This document shows, one piece after another, positions 1 through 11,323 of a stretch of DNA of 64,000 nucleotides (position 1 is its first letter; each line of letters starts with the position of its first letter). The position numbers were made by a program, and so were the translations under genes. The DNA comes from Carcinoscorpius rotundicauda (taxonomy: Eukaryota; Arthropoda; Merostomata; Xiphosura; Limulidae), in NCBI GenBank assembly GCA_011833715.1, contig CM022405.1, positions 22,077,466-22,141,465 of the forward strand, in the 5' to 3' direction. The notes beneath the pieces were generated by a model. That model had not been told where the DNA came from. It saw only the letters and a list, made by a program, of their open reading frames with translations, and ran no database searches.

Positions 1-490
1 CTCCTGAAATTTAAGACAAAACTAGTAACTAAATCTATTTCAACATTTGGAGTAAATGCTTATATTGCCTACAGTATTGATACAGAATTTTACCACAAGA
101 ACAAATTGAAACTTTGCTGATAAACTTCTTCCAATCAAGCTCAGTAGTTTCTACAATGTCATTTGAGGAAGAGCAAAGGTCATACTAGTCAGTAAAAATG
201 TCAGCAAACGTCTCAATATATACCAGATGACTTACTGGTTAGGGGTCTGGCTGCAAGTAATGATATTCTCAAAAACGAAATGTATGTTGTATCTGATCTA
301 GTAACAACAGCGTTACACCTGAAAGACCCCGTAAAACAATGGTTGTGTTTACTTCCATTATAAAAAATGGTTAAAGTGCATTATTCATCGAACCGACATA
401 TTTTATTGTGATCAGTGGTAAAACCGCAAGTGTCGGTACTTTATATATCAAATATTACTGTAAATAATAACATGTGATGAGAGTACTTAC

Positions 491-613
491 CTATGTGGTG
501 AAGTTGGTCTTGACAGGAAGGTGGTGGAGAAGTGCTTTCTAGTTCACGCACTAATTGCCTGGGGTCGCTGTAGTTTGTGTTAAGCACTAAATATGTTATG
601 AAGGGAAACTGGC
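491..613 (-). CDS. Third recognisable coding exon (123 bp) of the same unrecognised gene
   Basis: A minus-strand tract TTTTTTTTAG ends at 614 and the exon opens with GC, which completes an AGC (Ser) codon with the last base of the exon at 13630. It then reads 40 codons, starting QFPFITYLVL and containing SDPRQLVRELE and a Pro-rich STSPPPSC, and ends with one spare base before a consensus GTAAGTACT donor (485-490). It is a phase 1-1 exon of exactly 41 codon lengths. The gene must continue beyond position 1 because the donor is used and no stop is seen. The protein is not recognised. The intron separating it from the previous exon is about 13 kb. Confidence 0.74.
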
Positions 614-709
614 CTAAAAAAAAGAAACGAAATTGTTTACAGCAACTGGATTCAACATAAATGTCTTTAGAAACATATATGTGTGCATACATACGTACGT
701 ACATACAGA

Positions 710-731
710 CATATATATATATATATATATC
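710..731. repeat. (AT)n microsatellite
   Basis: An uninterrupted alternating AT run of about 22 bases lies just outside the acceptor side of the exon at 491-613. Further AT runs are at 5922-5939, 23069-23082 and 30809-30822. Confidence 0.9.
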
Positions 732-864
732 ATATATTTTGCAGTGCCCTCACGAGAATGTTAAGAATTTGGTAACGTGGAGTAAAAAATAAAAATATAA
801 TCTTCTGGTGTAAATAGCATATCAATAGCATAGAATAGTCAGTTTATACATTACAAATTTAAAG

Positions 865-1126
865 GGCCCAGCATGGCCAAGCGTGTTAAGGCGTGCGACA
901 CGTAATCTGAGGGTCGCGGGTTCGCATCCCCGTTGCGCCCTTTCAGCCGTGGGGGCGTTATAATGTTACGGTCAATCCCACTGTTTTTTGGTAAAATAGT
1001 AGCCCAAGAGTTGGCAGTGGGTGGTGATGACTAGCTGCCTTCCCTCTAGTCTTACACTGCTAAATTAAATACGGCTAGCACAGATAGCTCTCGAGTAGCT
1101 TTGTGCGAAATTCCAAAACAAACAAA
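865..1126 (+). mobile_element. SINE-A, near full length, with target-site duplication
   Basis: It starts GGCCCAGCATGGCCAAG (A-box-like) and has a B-box-like GGTTCGCATCC about 50 bases in. The central domain (GGTGGTGATGACTAGCTGCC, TTACACTGCTAAATTA) and an AAACAAACAAA tail follow. The 11-bp word CAAATTTAAAG flanks it at 854-864 and 1127-1137; the right copy partly merges with the tail. A SINE with these flanks was inserted by reverse transcription. Confidence 0.9.
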
Positions 1127-1259
1127 CAAATTTAAAGTAAAAACAATGGCACGGACGTCTTGAATTACTCTCAACCCTCGAATAATCACGTACGCATGGG
1201 CTCTCATAATATCATTTAACAGCAAAGTGTAACTTTCATAACATTTTTTATGGTAAAGT

Positions 1260-1382
1260 CTGTGTGTGTGTTTTTTGTATAGCAAAGCTACAAAGGGCTA
1301 TCTGGTCAGCCCACCGAGAGGAATAAAACCCCTGATTTTAAGGTTGTAAATCTGGAGACACACCGCTGTACTAGCGTGGGGC
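1260..1382 (-). mobile_element. SINE-C with target-site duplication and (CA)n tail
   Basis: In minus orientation the tRNA-like head is at 1382 and the tail at 1260, where it reads as TGTGTGTGTG on the plus strand. The 11-bp word TATGGTAAAGT flanks it at 1249-1259 and 1383-1393 without mismatch. The head contains a degenerate B-box near CAGGGGTTTTATTCC. Confidence 0.85.
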
Positions 1383-2164
1383 TATGGTAAAGTGTTTAAT
1401 GAACTCTGAAAAATCAGATTGACGAGCTTTTTAATGGGGTTTCTGATGATTCGGGACCAGAGGGATACTTCCCCTTTATTGGCGGATCATGAACAATGGA
1501 ATAAGAGAAATAAATCTTCAAATACTAATTCTGTGCGTATATCTCTGGTCAATGGATATGACTGTTTCCTTTTTCACATTTTGTTTATAAAATGTATTAT
1601 TTTAGTTGTTCCTTAAAGTATCATTTCCTGTAATGATGGTTTTTACATAAAAAAAAAAAGTTTTGTTTTGGAGTTTATTACATTTCGTCAATATGTTGTT
1701 GAGCAGTAAACTACGTAATGGGCTATCTTTGCAGTGCCCATCACCAGTATTTCAACCAGATTATTATCGTTATAAGCCTTCAGACCTGCCGGGGCTATAA
1801 CGCTTTTAAAAAGTAAGAAAAGTGTTTATGGCTGCCATATTATGCTGCTTATTTGTCTTATTATGTGATATTTAACTTTCGAGGTCGTTATTGAAGGAGA
1901 GACGTCATTCGACAGCTCATAAATTAAGAGCATTAGCATTTCATATCGTGAGCTATTTAGTTGTGGACAAATATTACAAACAACAGTTAACATGTACTTT
2001 CATTTTAAATTCGAAGAATAAAAACTGTTTTCATAAAATATGTTTTAACACTTCAGCTTTTATGTTTCAAAACTTTATAAAGTTGTTTTTTCAAAGCAAA
2101 TTGTGGTGTAAGGAAGCGTATCTTGATAAAGTGGTATTAATCTAGTTTAAATATTTAATGTAAG

Positions 2165-2422
2165 TTTGTTGTGAATTTTGCGCACAGCTACTCGAGAACT
2201 ATCTGCGCTGGACCTCCCTAATTTAGCAGGGTAAGACAAGAGGGAAGGCAGTTAGTCATCACCACTCACCGCCAACTCTTGGACTGCTCTTTTACCAACG
2301 AATAGTGGGATTGACTGTTACATTACAACGCCCCCACGGTTGAAAGGGCGAGCAAGTTTGATGTGACGGGTATTTGAACCCGCGACCAGCCGAAGGCCTT
2401 TTCCACCTGGCAATGCCGGGCC
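2165..2422 (-). mobile_element. SINE-A
   Basis: The whole family is present in reverse: tail (GTGAATTTTGCGC..), central domain, B-box complement and a head ending CAATGCCGGGCC. It is moderately diverged and no clear target-site duplication was found. Confidence 0.88.
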
Positions 2423-4004
2423 AGTTTAATATAAACAATAGTAATCATGAACCAAAGAGCTCTGTCGCTAACAAAATGTTTCAAAAACTTTTTCAGTTTC
2501 AGTTTGTATTATTTTCGTACAAAGCTTATTATCTCCTGTAAAGCACGAGTCTATACAATAGGCTGTTTTTGCTATAACAACTAGGGGTATCGAACTCCGT
2601 TTTTAACAAAAAAGTTTTCACGTTTAATATTGAGCTACTGAGGAGTTATTACAAAGATACGCAAAACTTTTCATGCATACCTGTTCATAGTTTTGAACTA
2701 ACAAACTAGAGGAAAAGCAGATTGCAAAATCTTGAGCTAATTTTGTCTGATTGAATAGATATTTCACCATTATTCTTATAGCGTAGTTACAGGCCTAAAT
2801 GGCAGCATACATTTCGACGACGAGAAATGAGCCATAAACCTCTGGGTTTAAAATCCGCTAACATTAAAAATTGATTAAACCCAGACAGTGTGCAAATATG
2901 TAACTCTCCTCTTACTTTCTTAGAATAACTTTGGTTAGATATAAAACTGGGAACTCTAATTTAACGTTCTTAAAGGGTCAAAATATTACATAATGAATTA
3001 CTTTTCATTATCTTTTATGATATGCCATCCCGACGGCTCAGCAGCAACTCGTTGGTCTAATAACGCTAAAACTCAGTTTTGATACTCGCTGTTGGCAGAG
3101 CGCAGATAGTCTATTCTGCAACTTTAACACAAAGCAAACTAAAATAGACCTTTCTAAATTTAATCTACATTTTCTCCTAATTCACTTTTCGCGTGAAAAA
3201 CGTCAATGTAGACGACTAGGGACAGCATTGTGGGAGAAACTCCAGGTGTTTAATGTCCCCGTTCATCAGTTCACCCAAAAAGTTGAAGAGGACTATTTAG
3301 CTGATCGTTAACTGACATTTTTAGTGAGTGTTAGCAGGCCTCTTACTGAGTAATTTAAAAGAACAATAACTTTTGCCATGCCAGAACGTGTTAGCAGTGA
3401 ATTTTATGCACTGCATTTTTTGTTTTTTTCGCAAGTGTATTATTTTATTGCGTATATTTCTCTAAAAATAAATAAATGAAATGCTTATTTCTGCAACACT
3501 GGGAAGTTAATGTATTTGGTTTTTACTTTTTCCAGAGAAGGTGAAAACAGTGAACAAAGTGAGTAGAATAAACTGTTTCCAGAATAAACTTTACCCCACA
3601 AGCTAATCAGGAATTATTTCTTTTGTGTTTTGAAACGTCTCTCGACGATCCATATGACGTCATCGCTCGCTCTCTTTTAAATAAATAAACATGAATGAAA
3701 TTTTGTTTTTAGAAAGTATTGTATATATTTTTATTGTTTTGTTTTACCCAGTAGAAAAAGTTTCGATTCCATGTTTAGCTCAGCATAGAGTGACAACGTT
3801 TTCCACTAGCAAAACAGAACAACAAAGCAAATATTTATTAGCCCATAAGAAGTGATAAATTATTTATCTAATTCTATGAATTCAATATTGCGAAATCTCA
3901 AAGTAATGAATTATACAGCACGCTGATATGTTCATGAAACTTAAAAAATTCAGAGCTCACCGAATGACAACAAATGACAAAATAGATCATTATTTTCTCG
4001 CTAT

Positions 4005-4276
4005 CTCGGCAAGGCCAGGTGTTTAAGGCGCTCGACTCGTAACCTGCGGAGCGCGGGTTCCAATCCCCGTCGCTCCAAACATGCTCGTTCTTTTCAGTCG
4101 TGGAAGCGTTATAATGTGACAATCAATCTCACTATTCGTTGATAACAGAGTAGCCTCAGAGCTGATGGTGATGACTAGCCGTCTTCCCCCTAGTCTTACA
4201 CTGTTAAATTACGGAAGGTCAGCGCAGATAGTCCTCTTGTAGTTTTGCACGAAATTTAAAAAACAACAACAACAAA
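4005..4276 (+). mobile_element. SINE-A
   Basis: The head reads GGCAAGGCCAGGTG..GCTCGACTCGTAA, followed by a recognisable B-box (GGTTCCAATCC), central domain and an AACAACAACAA tail. Diverged copy. Confidence 0.86.
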
Positions 4277-4420
4277 ATTTCCCCAATATCAGTTTCAAGC
4301 TAGCACATACTCTGAGAACGAAACTATGAAACAGCATAGCAAGTAACTATGGTTGTTGTTTTTTTTCAGCAACATGTAAACTTGAACTCCACAAATAGTA
4401 TTCATTTTGTTTTATCACGT

Positions 4421-4541
4421 GACCCCAATGGCTCAGCGGTATGTCTGCGGACTTACACGCTAAAATCCGGGTTTAGATACCCGTGGTGGGCAGAGCACAG
4501 ATGGCCCATTGTGTAGCTTTGTGCTTAATTCAAAACAACAA
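4421..4541 (+). mobile_element. SINE-B with perfect 12-bp target-site duplication
   Basis: The head has ATGGCTCAGCGGTATG (A-box-like) and GGTTTAGATACCC (B-box-like), and the tail has GTGTAGCTTTGTGCTTAATTC. GTTTTATCACGT is repeated exactly at 4409-4420 and 4542-4553, which fixes the element ends and makes this a good type copy for the family. Confidence 0.92.
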
Positions 4542-4992
4542 GTTTTATCACGTAAAGATATTTTTACAAATCGGGAAGAAAAAAGTTACAAAAAATCTTA
4601 CAGAACATGTTTATCTCATTTGCACAATCTCTTGTTGCCATAGCGACGAATAACTTATATTGGAAAGAAGAAAAATAATGTCAAAGTGCACGAAAAAACA
4701 AATGCTACACTGAAGTAAAACGTGATGGATAACTGTTCATATACTCGCGGTCCGTTTCTCGTGGGTTCAAGAACGATAAATAAGACTTTCGCGTCGCGAT
4801 TGATCTTGAGAAATCTATAGCCAGTGATTGTCAACATTTTAAGCATAATAAAATGTAACCCGATTTCACTAAAAATATTCAATTATGTAAAGGAAATTAT
4901 GAAATTTTATGAAAAATATGTATGTGATGGAGAAAAAATTGATAATATTTTCGGATTCAGCGTACAGAAATTGCTGTAGAAAATATAAAACC

Positions 4993-5043
4993 TTGTTGTT
5001 GTTGTTTTGAATTAAGCACAAAGCTACACAATGGGCTATCTGT
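4993..5043 (-). mobile_element. SINE-B 3' fragment
   Basis: Only about 50 bases of the SINE-B tail remain, in reverse (TTGAATTAAGCACAAAGC.., GGGCTATCTGTG). It directly abuts the SINE-A at 5044, which probably inserted into or next to a SINE-B copy. Confidence 0.75.
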
Positions 5044-5318
5044 GGGCCTGGCAAGGCCGAGCGCGTTAAGGCGTGCACTCGAAATCCGAGGGTCGCGGGT
5101 TCGTGCCCGCGTCGCGCTAAACATGCTCGCCCTCCCAGCCGTGGGGGTGTATAATGTGACGGTCAATCCCACTATTCGTTGGTAAAAGAGTAGCCCAAGA
5201 GTTGGCTGTGGGTGGTGATGACTAGCTGCCTTCCCTCTAGTCTTACACTGCTAAATTAGGGACGGCTAGCGCAGATAGCTCTCGTGTAGCTTTGCGTGAA
5301 ATTCAAAACAAACAAACA
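5044..5318 (+). mobile_element. SINE-A, GC-rich-head subfamily
   Basis: Full-length copy with a distinctive head: GCGCGTTAAGGCGTGCACTCG and a GC-rich B-box region (GGTTCGTGCCCGCGTCGCGC). It shares CCAGCCGTGGGGGTGTATAATG with the copies at 9511 and 30980. Its tail runs directly into the tail of the reverse copy at 5319. Confidence 0.9.
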
Positions 5319-5559
5319 AACAATTTCGCGCAAAGCTACTCGAGGGCTATCTGCGCTAGACATCCCCTAATTTAGCAGTGTGAGACCAGAGTGAAGGCAT
5401 CACCATCCACCACCACCTCGTGGGCTACTTTTTTACCAAAAAAATAGTGGGATTAATAACGCCCCACGGCTGAAAACGCGAGCGTGTTTGGTGCGACGGG
5501 GAAGCGAACTCGCAACTCTCGGATTACGAGTCTTAACCCACCTGGCCATATCTGGCCGG
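5319..5559 (-). mobile_element. SINE-A, reverse copy tail-to-tail with its neighbour
   Basis: This reverse copy begins with the tail (ACAATTTCGCGCAAAGC) and ends with CACCTGGCCATATCTGGCCGG. With the copy at 5044 it forms a roughly 500-bp imperfect palindrome. The head is diverged. Confidence 0.85.
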
Positions 5560-5760
5560 TTCAATTTTTGTAATATGTTATCTATCACGGGTTTAAATTT
5601 TATGTTACGTACCTCTGGTTCAGTTTTTGATATATCTGGTTCAATTTCTGTTATATGCTATGTATCTCGGTTTAATTTCTATTGTATGTTATCTTTCACC
5701 GGTTCAAATTTTATATGTTACGTACCTCTCGTTAAGATTTTGCTATATGTTATGCATCTT
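5558..5760. repeat. Degenerate ~31-bp minisatellite, about 7 units
   Basis: Units begin GGTTCAATTT or GGTTTAATTT and carry TATATGTTAT followed by CTATC/GTATCTC. Unit starts are near 5558, 5589, 5617, 5638, 5669, 5700 and 5730. The units containing ATGTTACGTACCTCT recur at a longer spacing of about 113 bp, suggesting a higher-order unit. Confidence 0.75.
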
Positions 5761-6185
5761 CAATTCTATACTTGTTAAATTTGTCAGTTCAATTATCACT
5801 TAAAAACCTATAATGTAATTTATATTTCTGAATGAACTGAACTATGAACTTCGCCACTTATATGTATGTTATAAAAACTGTCATCTCCCGTTAACATTGG
5901 AAAAATCGTTATAAAATAGGCATATATATATATATATATGTCATCCAAAGTTTAATATTTTAACAAAAATTTAACAATTGATTTCACCATTTGCCCAAAA
6001 ACTTTAACTTTTGTTCTTTAATTAAATATTTTCATAGGATATCATCATGTAAAATGCGAATGTTTGAAGTTGTTAAAATGTTTTGTTTCAGACTTGAAAA
6101 ATTATACACACCAGACAAACACTATCTGATATTCTTTAAGTCAGCAAATTCGTCGTAACACATGAACCTAATGATCACTGAAATG

Positions 6186-6320
6186 TTTGTTTGTTTTGTT
6201 TGTTTTTTGAATTAAGCACAAAGCTACACAATGGGCTATCTGTCCTCTGCCCACCACGGGTATCGAACCCCGGATTTTAGCGTGTAAGTTCGCAGACATA
6301 CCGCTGAGCCACTGGGGGGC
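6186..6320 (-). mobile_element. SINE-B with perfect 11-bp target-site duplication
   Basis: Complete reverse copy: GT-rich tail complement, GAATTAAGCACAAAGC, GGGTATCGAACCCC (B-box complement) and GAGCCACTGGGGGGC. TCACTGAAATG flanks it exactly at 6175-6185 and 6321-6331. Little diverged, so relatively young. Confidence 0.92.
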
Positions 6321-6499
6321 TCACTGAAATGAAGCGACACTTTCCGTACGCACCCACAAAGGCAGAAACTTTTAAAAACCTTACATACATTTCTTTCGGT
6401 AAATATTAATTAAAAAAATAAACTAAAATCAAAAGATATTAAAAGAATGTTTCTGCCAATAAATTTATATTACTATATCAGTAAAAATATTTAATGTAT

Positions 6500-6561
6500 A
6501 ATATGATATTATGTAACGTATTGAATCCATAATGTGATACTATGTAGCGTATTGAATCCAT
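6500..6561. repeat. 31-bp tandem duplication (2 copies)
   Basis: Units 6500-6530 and 6531-6561 share ATGTAACGTATTGAATCCAT with one difference in that word and a few in the rest. Confidence 0.85.
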
Positions 6562-7520
6562 GTTATTCTAGGTAAATTTCGTCGTTGAAGGACTTCCACG
6601 ACACAGAGAACATTCGAAGGCAGTTATTTTATTTATATCGAATTCCTTTAAATAAAAGAAGATCAACCATCCATACATTCTTACGTGTATTTTTAAATTA
6701 ACACTCAATTTTACGTCCGTCATTTATTGCTATTTACGCTGGAGCAAATTTCGTAATTTCCTCATTCACGTAAAGGTTATCAATCATTTTACTGCTAGTG
6801 AACCGTATATGTATGCTCCGAATGAACTTCCTTTTAAATGTAAGGAGGTCCTGACAATCTGTTTTCACGCTCTCAAGACTGTTCATGGTTACACGAAAAA
6901 CATTTATTACTCTATATCTTCCCAATTCAAGCACAAAAAAGTTTTCTAACTCATAATGTATTTTCAGTGTTTGCTCTGAAGAGAACAGAAATTAGATTGG
7001 TGTCGTTTTTTTTAAAAATTGAAGCCATCATTTTTATGGAAACGTTTTTTAGAGAAAAGGAAAAGGCCACTCAGAAATACACTCATTCAAACTTGTTTCA
7101 GTTGAAGTGGTTAAAAGTCGTATAATTTAAAATTCGAATTTCATTAACTTTCGTGAACTACCTTACGGAATAAAACTATATTTCACGAATATTCTAGATA
7201 TTGCACAGACAATAAATACTGCTGTAAAATATTTTTTAACATTTTAATTTAGACAGTTTTAGCATGACGTGATGATAGCATACGGCGCCTAGAGATTACC
7301 TAATATCTAGATTTCACTTGATTCCTTGAATTTTCGTGCGACTTGAAGTAAAATATTGTATAAAGATCAAAGAATTAGGGTATCAGCCAGCCAGTCAATT
7401 ATTTAATTTCTGGTACACTGATGTTGGCCGATTACTGAGTAAATACTGTATATTTTTAAAGTTGTAACGGAGATATGAAAGGAAATGAGTCCAATATATT
7501 TGCCCAACACCTGTCGAACA

Positions 7521-7815
7521 AACTTGTCCGATATATACCGAATAAATTTGTCTAAAAACTGTTAACAAGCTTGTTCGACATCTGTGAAGCAACCTTGTCT
7601 GGCACCGGTTAAATAAACTTGTCCGATATATACCGAATAAATTTGTCTAAAAACTGTTAACAAGCTTGTTCGACATCTGTGAAGCAACCTTGTCTGGCAC
7701 CGGTTAAATAAACTTGTCCGATATATACCGAATAAATTTGTCTAAAAACTGTTAACAAGCTTGTTCGACATCTGTGAAGCAACCTTGTCTGGCACCGGTT
7801 AAATAAACTTGTCCG
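7521..7815. repeat. 95-bp tandem repeat, 3 identical copies plus a partial
   Basis: AACTTGTCCGATATATACCG recurs at 7521, 7616 and 7711, and the next unit starts at 7806 but is cut after 10 bases. The three full units look identical base for base. Each is built from four related subunits of about 24 bp, each with A..TTGTC/TTGTT near its start (AACTTGTCC, AATTTGTCT, AAGCTTGTT, AACCTTGTCT). A further diverged subunit precedes 7521. Confidence 0.95.
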
Positions 7816-8710
7816 TTTCTAACGCCAATCAATGATGATTTTCAAAGATTAATCTAAAAGTGTTAAAACAACCTTCATATCATTAATACCGAATATTATC
7901 CCAGAAAATACAAAAGGTAGGCAAATAATCCTTTGTACCATTAGTTGGATCTAAGCCCATTTCGTTCAGTTCTAATTTGAATCTATTAATTAATTCCATA
8001 ATAACACAAGAATAATCATGAAGGTACGTCTGTTTAAAATTTTGTATGAATTTTCTAAGGTACATATAAAAGTTTGTCTAGCTAAACGTATAACTTCTAA
8101 TATAAAAAAATATAATTATCAAGTAGCAGTCTTGTTTGCTTATCTTTGTACTAATTATTTTAATATTATATTACGAATTAACAAGTAAAGAAAAACTTTT
8201 CTTCGTAAAAGGTAGTAAATCTAGGTAAGGTAATCATCAGTTCTCGAGAAAAAAAACTCAGACAATGCATCATCCCTATATAATAGTACAGGCAAGAATT
8301 AACATATAGTAATGTATGTAACTATTCAATCACAATTTAGTTTAATTTATCGTATTTTTATCTGTTAACATTCAACTATATTATGTGTATAGGGATAATG
8401 AAGATCGGATCTAATAACTTATTTACATTGTTTTCTAAGAATTGATTTTGGTCATCCCAACATTTACTTCCGTTTTGGAAAAGTTTTCTTTTTGTTTGTC
8501 TGTTGTTTTTTTTATTGCAGTGTTTCAATATACATAGGAATGATGTATTTATAACCAAGTTCTAAGTACAATGCGCTTCCAAGTTTTCAGAGCTGTTTGT
8601 ACTAAATATAGTTACAATTTTACTTCAGTGTACTTACACAATAGCTAGCATATAGGAATGTTGTCGTTATAACTTAAATGACATTAAAATATCCGAATAA
8701 AAACGGTTTT

Positions 8711-8832
8711 GTTTGTTCGTAGTTAAGCACAGAGCATTACAATGGACTATTTGTGGTGTGCCCACCAAGAGTATCAAAACCAGATTCTTAACGCTGAACG
8801 TTTACAGACATACTGATGAGCCACTGCGGGAC
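8711..8832 (-). mobile_element. SINE-B, diverged
   Basis: A diverged reverse copy: GTTTGTTCGTAGTTAAGCAC at the tail and GATGAGCCACTGCGGG at the head. Near-matching flanks AAAACGGTTTT (8700-8710) and AAAACAGTTTT (8833-8843) are probably the target-site duplication with one mismatch. Confidence 0.85.
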
Positions 8833-9510
8833 AAAACAGTTTTCTGAAACATATAACTGACAGTGTTATATATAATATTAAAATAAGGTTAATACTATTA
8901 AACAGGTAAAATTTAAAATCAGTTAAAAATCAGACTAGTTCTATGTATGGCTAAACAAAATTAAATGTGAAATTTCGATTGCGTAGATTATTCTATAGAA
9001 CCAATTACGCCAAAACTAGATACTCAGGAAACTTCTGGGCGTCACACGTCAGGTCAAAACTCCCTATAGAAAAAATAATCTAGATCAAATATTAAACAGT
9101 ATAGCTTAGCAACGTTCACTCTCCAAAGTTTACTTCTTTTATCTTTTTCACGCAATGCTTTTCACGTCATATTTTCAGCAGCGCGATGTATTTATTTGAT
9201 AGCTATCGATTTAAATGTTTTTTCACTAAAAATATTTAGCTACTTTTTAAAACAATTGCAACTAGATGGTTTGGGAGCAACTATAAGAATTGTAAATTTA
9301 TATTATGTTGCAATCTTGAAGAAAGTTCATTTGAAGCTCATGCTCTCCTTCCTGTAAGTGTCAAGCATTTCTAATGAGTAGCATACTGAGTTATGGATGG
9401 AACACTTTCCGCTGTTTGAGCAGTGAGTACAATATAAATGTATTTGGTATCTGGTTAACTGTAGATGTATAAATAACGCATGCTGGTACATGATTCAGGT
9501 TAGATACATT

Positions 9511-9786
9511 TGTTTGTTTGTTTTGGAAATTCGCACAAAGCTACTCGAGGGCTATCTGTGCTAGCCGTCCCTAATTTAGCAGTGTAAGACTAGAGGGAAG
9601 GCAGCTAGTCATCACCACCCACCGCCAACTCTTGGGCTACTCTTTTACCAACGAATAGTGGGATTGACCGTCACATTATACACCCCCACGGCTGGGAGGG
9701 CGAGCATGTTTAGCGCGATGCGGGCGCGAACCCGCGACCCTCGGATTACGAGTGCACGCCTTAACGCGCTCGGCCATGCCAGGCCT
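9511..9786 (-). mobile_element. SINE-A, GC-rich-head subfamily, perfect 13-bp target-site duplication
   Basis: Complete reverse copy. GGTTAGATACATT is repeated exactly at 9498-9510 and 9787-9799. The head complement is GC-rich (GCGGGCGCGAACCCGCGACC), placing it with the copies at 5044 and 30980. Its low divergence and intact flanks indicate a recent insertion. Confidence 0.95.
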
Positions 9787-9885
9787 GGTTAGATACATTA
9801 AGTACCAATTTCATCAAGTATTTTTAGGTATAGAAAAATTCAGTAAATTAATATTAATACTATTCTTTTCATGTGTCCTTGTAGC

Positions 9886-10107
9886 TTGAATTTTGCGCAA
9901 AGCTACTCGAGGGCTATCTGCGTTAGCCGTCCCTAATTTAGCAGTGTAAGACAAGAGTGAAGGCATCACCATCCACCGCCAACTCTTGAGCTTTTCTTTT
10001 ACCAACGAATAATGGGATTGACCCTCATATTATAATGTCCCCACAGCTGAAAGGGCGAGCATGTTTGGTGCGACCGGGTGTCGAACCCGCAATCCTCGGA
10101 TTATGAG
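9886..10107 (-). mobile_element. SINE-A lacking its 5' head
   Basis: Tail, central domain and B-box complement are present, but the copy stops in the anticodon-arm region (CTCGGATTATGAG), so the A-box part is missing. Confidence 0.88.
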
Positions 10108-10160
10108 GGCCAAACTTTTATTTAAAAGATTGATACTGTCGATACGTGTTACACTATCCA

Positions 10161-10394
10161 AGGGCCCGGCATGGCCAAGTGTGTTAAGGTGCATACGCGT
10201 CCTTTCAGACGTAAAGGCGTCATAATGTGACGGTCAATCCCACTATTTGTTGGTAAAAGAGTAGCCCAAGAGTTGGCGGTTGGTGGTGATGACCAGCTGC
10301 CTTCCCTCTAGTCTTACACTGCTAAATTAGGGACGGCTAGCACAGATAGCCCTCGAGTAGCTTTGTGCGAATTTCCAAAACAAACAAACAAACA
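10161..10394 (+). mobile_element. SINE-A with deleted B-box, 'ACGTAAAGGCGTCATAATG' subfamily
   Basis: The head GGGCCCGGCATGGCCAAG runs through GTGTTAAGGTGCATACGCGTCC straight into the central domain, skipping the anticodon and B-box region. It shares GACGTAAAGGCGTCATAATG with the copy at 27573. CACTATC lies next to both ends (10152 and 10398), a possible short target-site duplication. Confidence 0.88.
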
Positions 10395-10980
10395 ATCCAC
10401 TATCATATATCATGCCACGTGTGCGTTAATATACCACAGTCAGTATTCAGTAAGGGTTTAGTAGAAGAATCTAAATAAATGTCAGGACTGCCATTATTCA
10501 TGACATAAATATTTCACACCTTGAAATATTTAAAATCGTGCTGCGAAGGAACTCTTTCTAACTAAAAGATTTATGTACATCTCGCTTGCGCAGCTATTGT
10601 ATTTCCATCAGGATCGCCTCTCACACGTGTATATTTTATGGTCCAAAATAATCAGTAAGCTATTTCGTTAATTGACTAAACCGCGTTTGAAGTAAAAACA
10701 AATTCTTAATGTATACAAGGTGTGTCTGTTAACTATTGTGTTGTAGGAAGATTTGAACGAAATAGTAATGTGGTTTTAAGTTTCGCTGTTTATAGGTATA
10801 ATAAGAGCCGTTAATTCAATTTATAAACTTTAATGTGTTTTTTTATCTAATAACGTTTGTGCAGTTTAATAGTTAACAGAAAGCAACAGATTTTGTGTGA
10901 TGTAAATTGTATAAAGATGTGATTCATGTAAAAGATACGATAAAAGAGCAAAGTTTGAAGCATTTTACAGACAGTCCTTC

Positions 10981-11057
10981 TGCGGATTTACAGCGCTAAA
11001 ATCAGGGGTTCGATGTGGCGTTGCTATAAGAGACATATATATATATATATATATATA
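10981..11057 (+). mobile_element. SINE-C remnant with (AT)n tail
   Basis: TGCGGATTTACAGCGCTAAA and CAGGGGTTCGATGTGGC (parts of the head and the pre-tail joined by a deletion) are followed by GCTATAAGAGACAT and a 24-base AT run (11034-11057) where the SINE-C tail would be. Confidence 0.75.
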
Positions 11058-11323
11058 CATCAGAATATAAGAATATAACCCATAGAGGAAGTGGGTATGT
11101 TTCCACTGACGTATTTAAATGAATAAATAATTAATAGTGTTACTTTGTTCGACAGCCTATACACGTTTTATTGCTGTAAATTTATTCCTTATGAAAATCT
11201 GAAAAATTATCTTCTGTTTTGTAACTGAATGACAGTTTTCAGTAACAAAATTAGCTCTTCTCCTATTACGTTTTTTTTAAATTAATCCTACTTCCCACGT
11301 GTGAAGTAAATGTTATTCTAATT

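Noticed and set aside
441..704. 87-codon minus-strand frame taken as a free-standing gene
   Set aside because: Only 491-613 is coding-like and it is bounded by splice sites; the rest of the frame is intron.
7521..7815. Direct repeats considered as a CRISPR array
   Set aside because: The units are contiguous 95-bp copies without unique spacers, in an intron of an animal-like genome.
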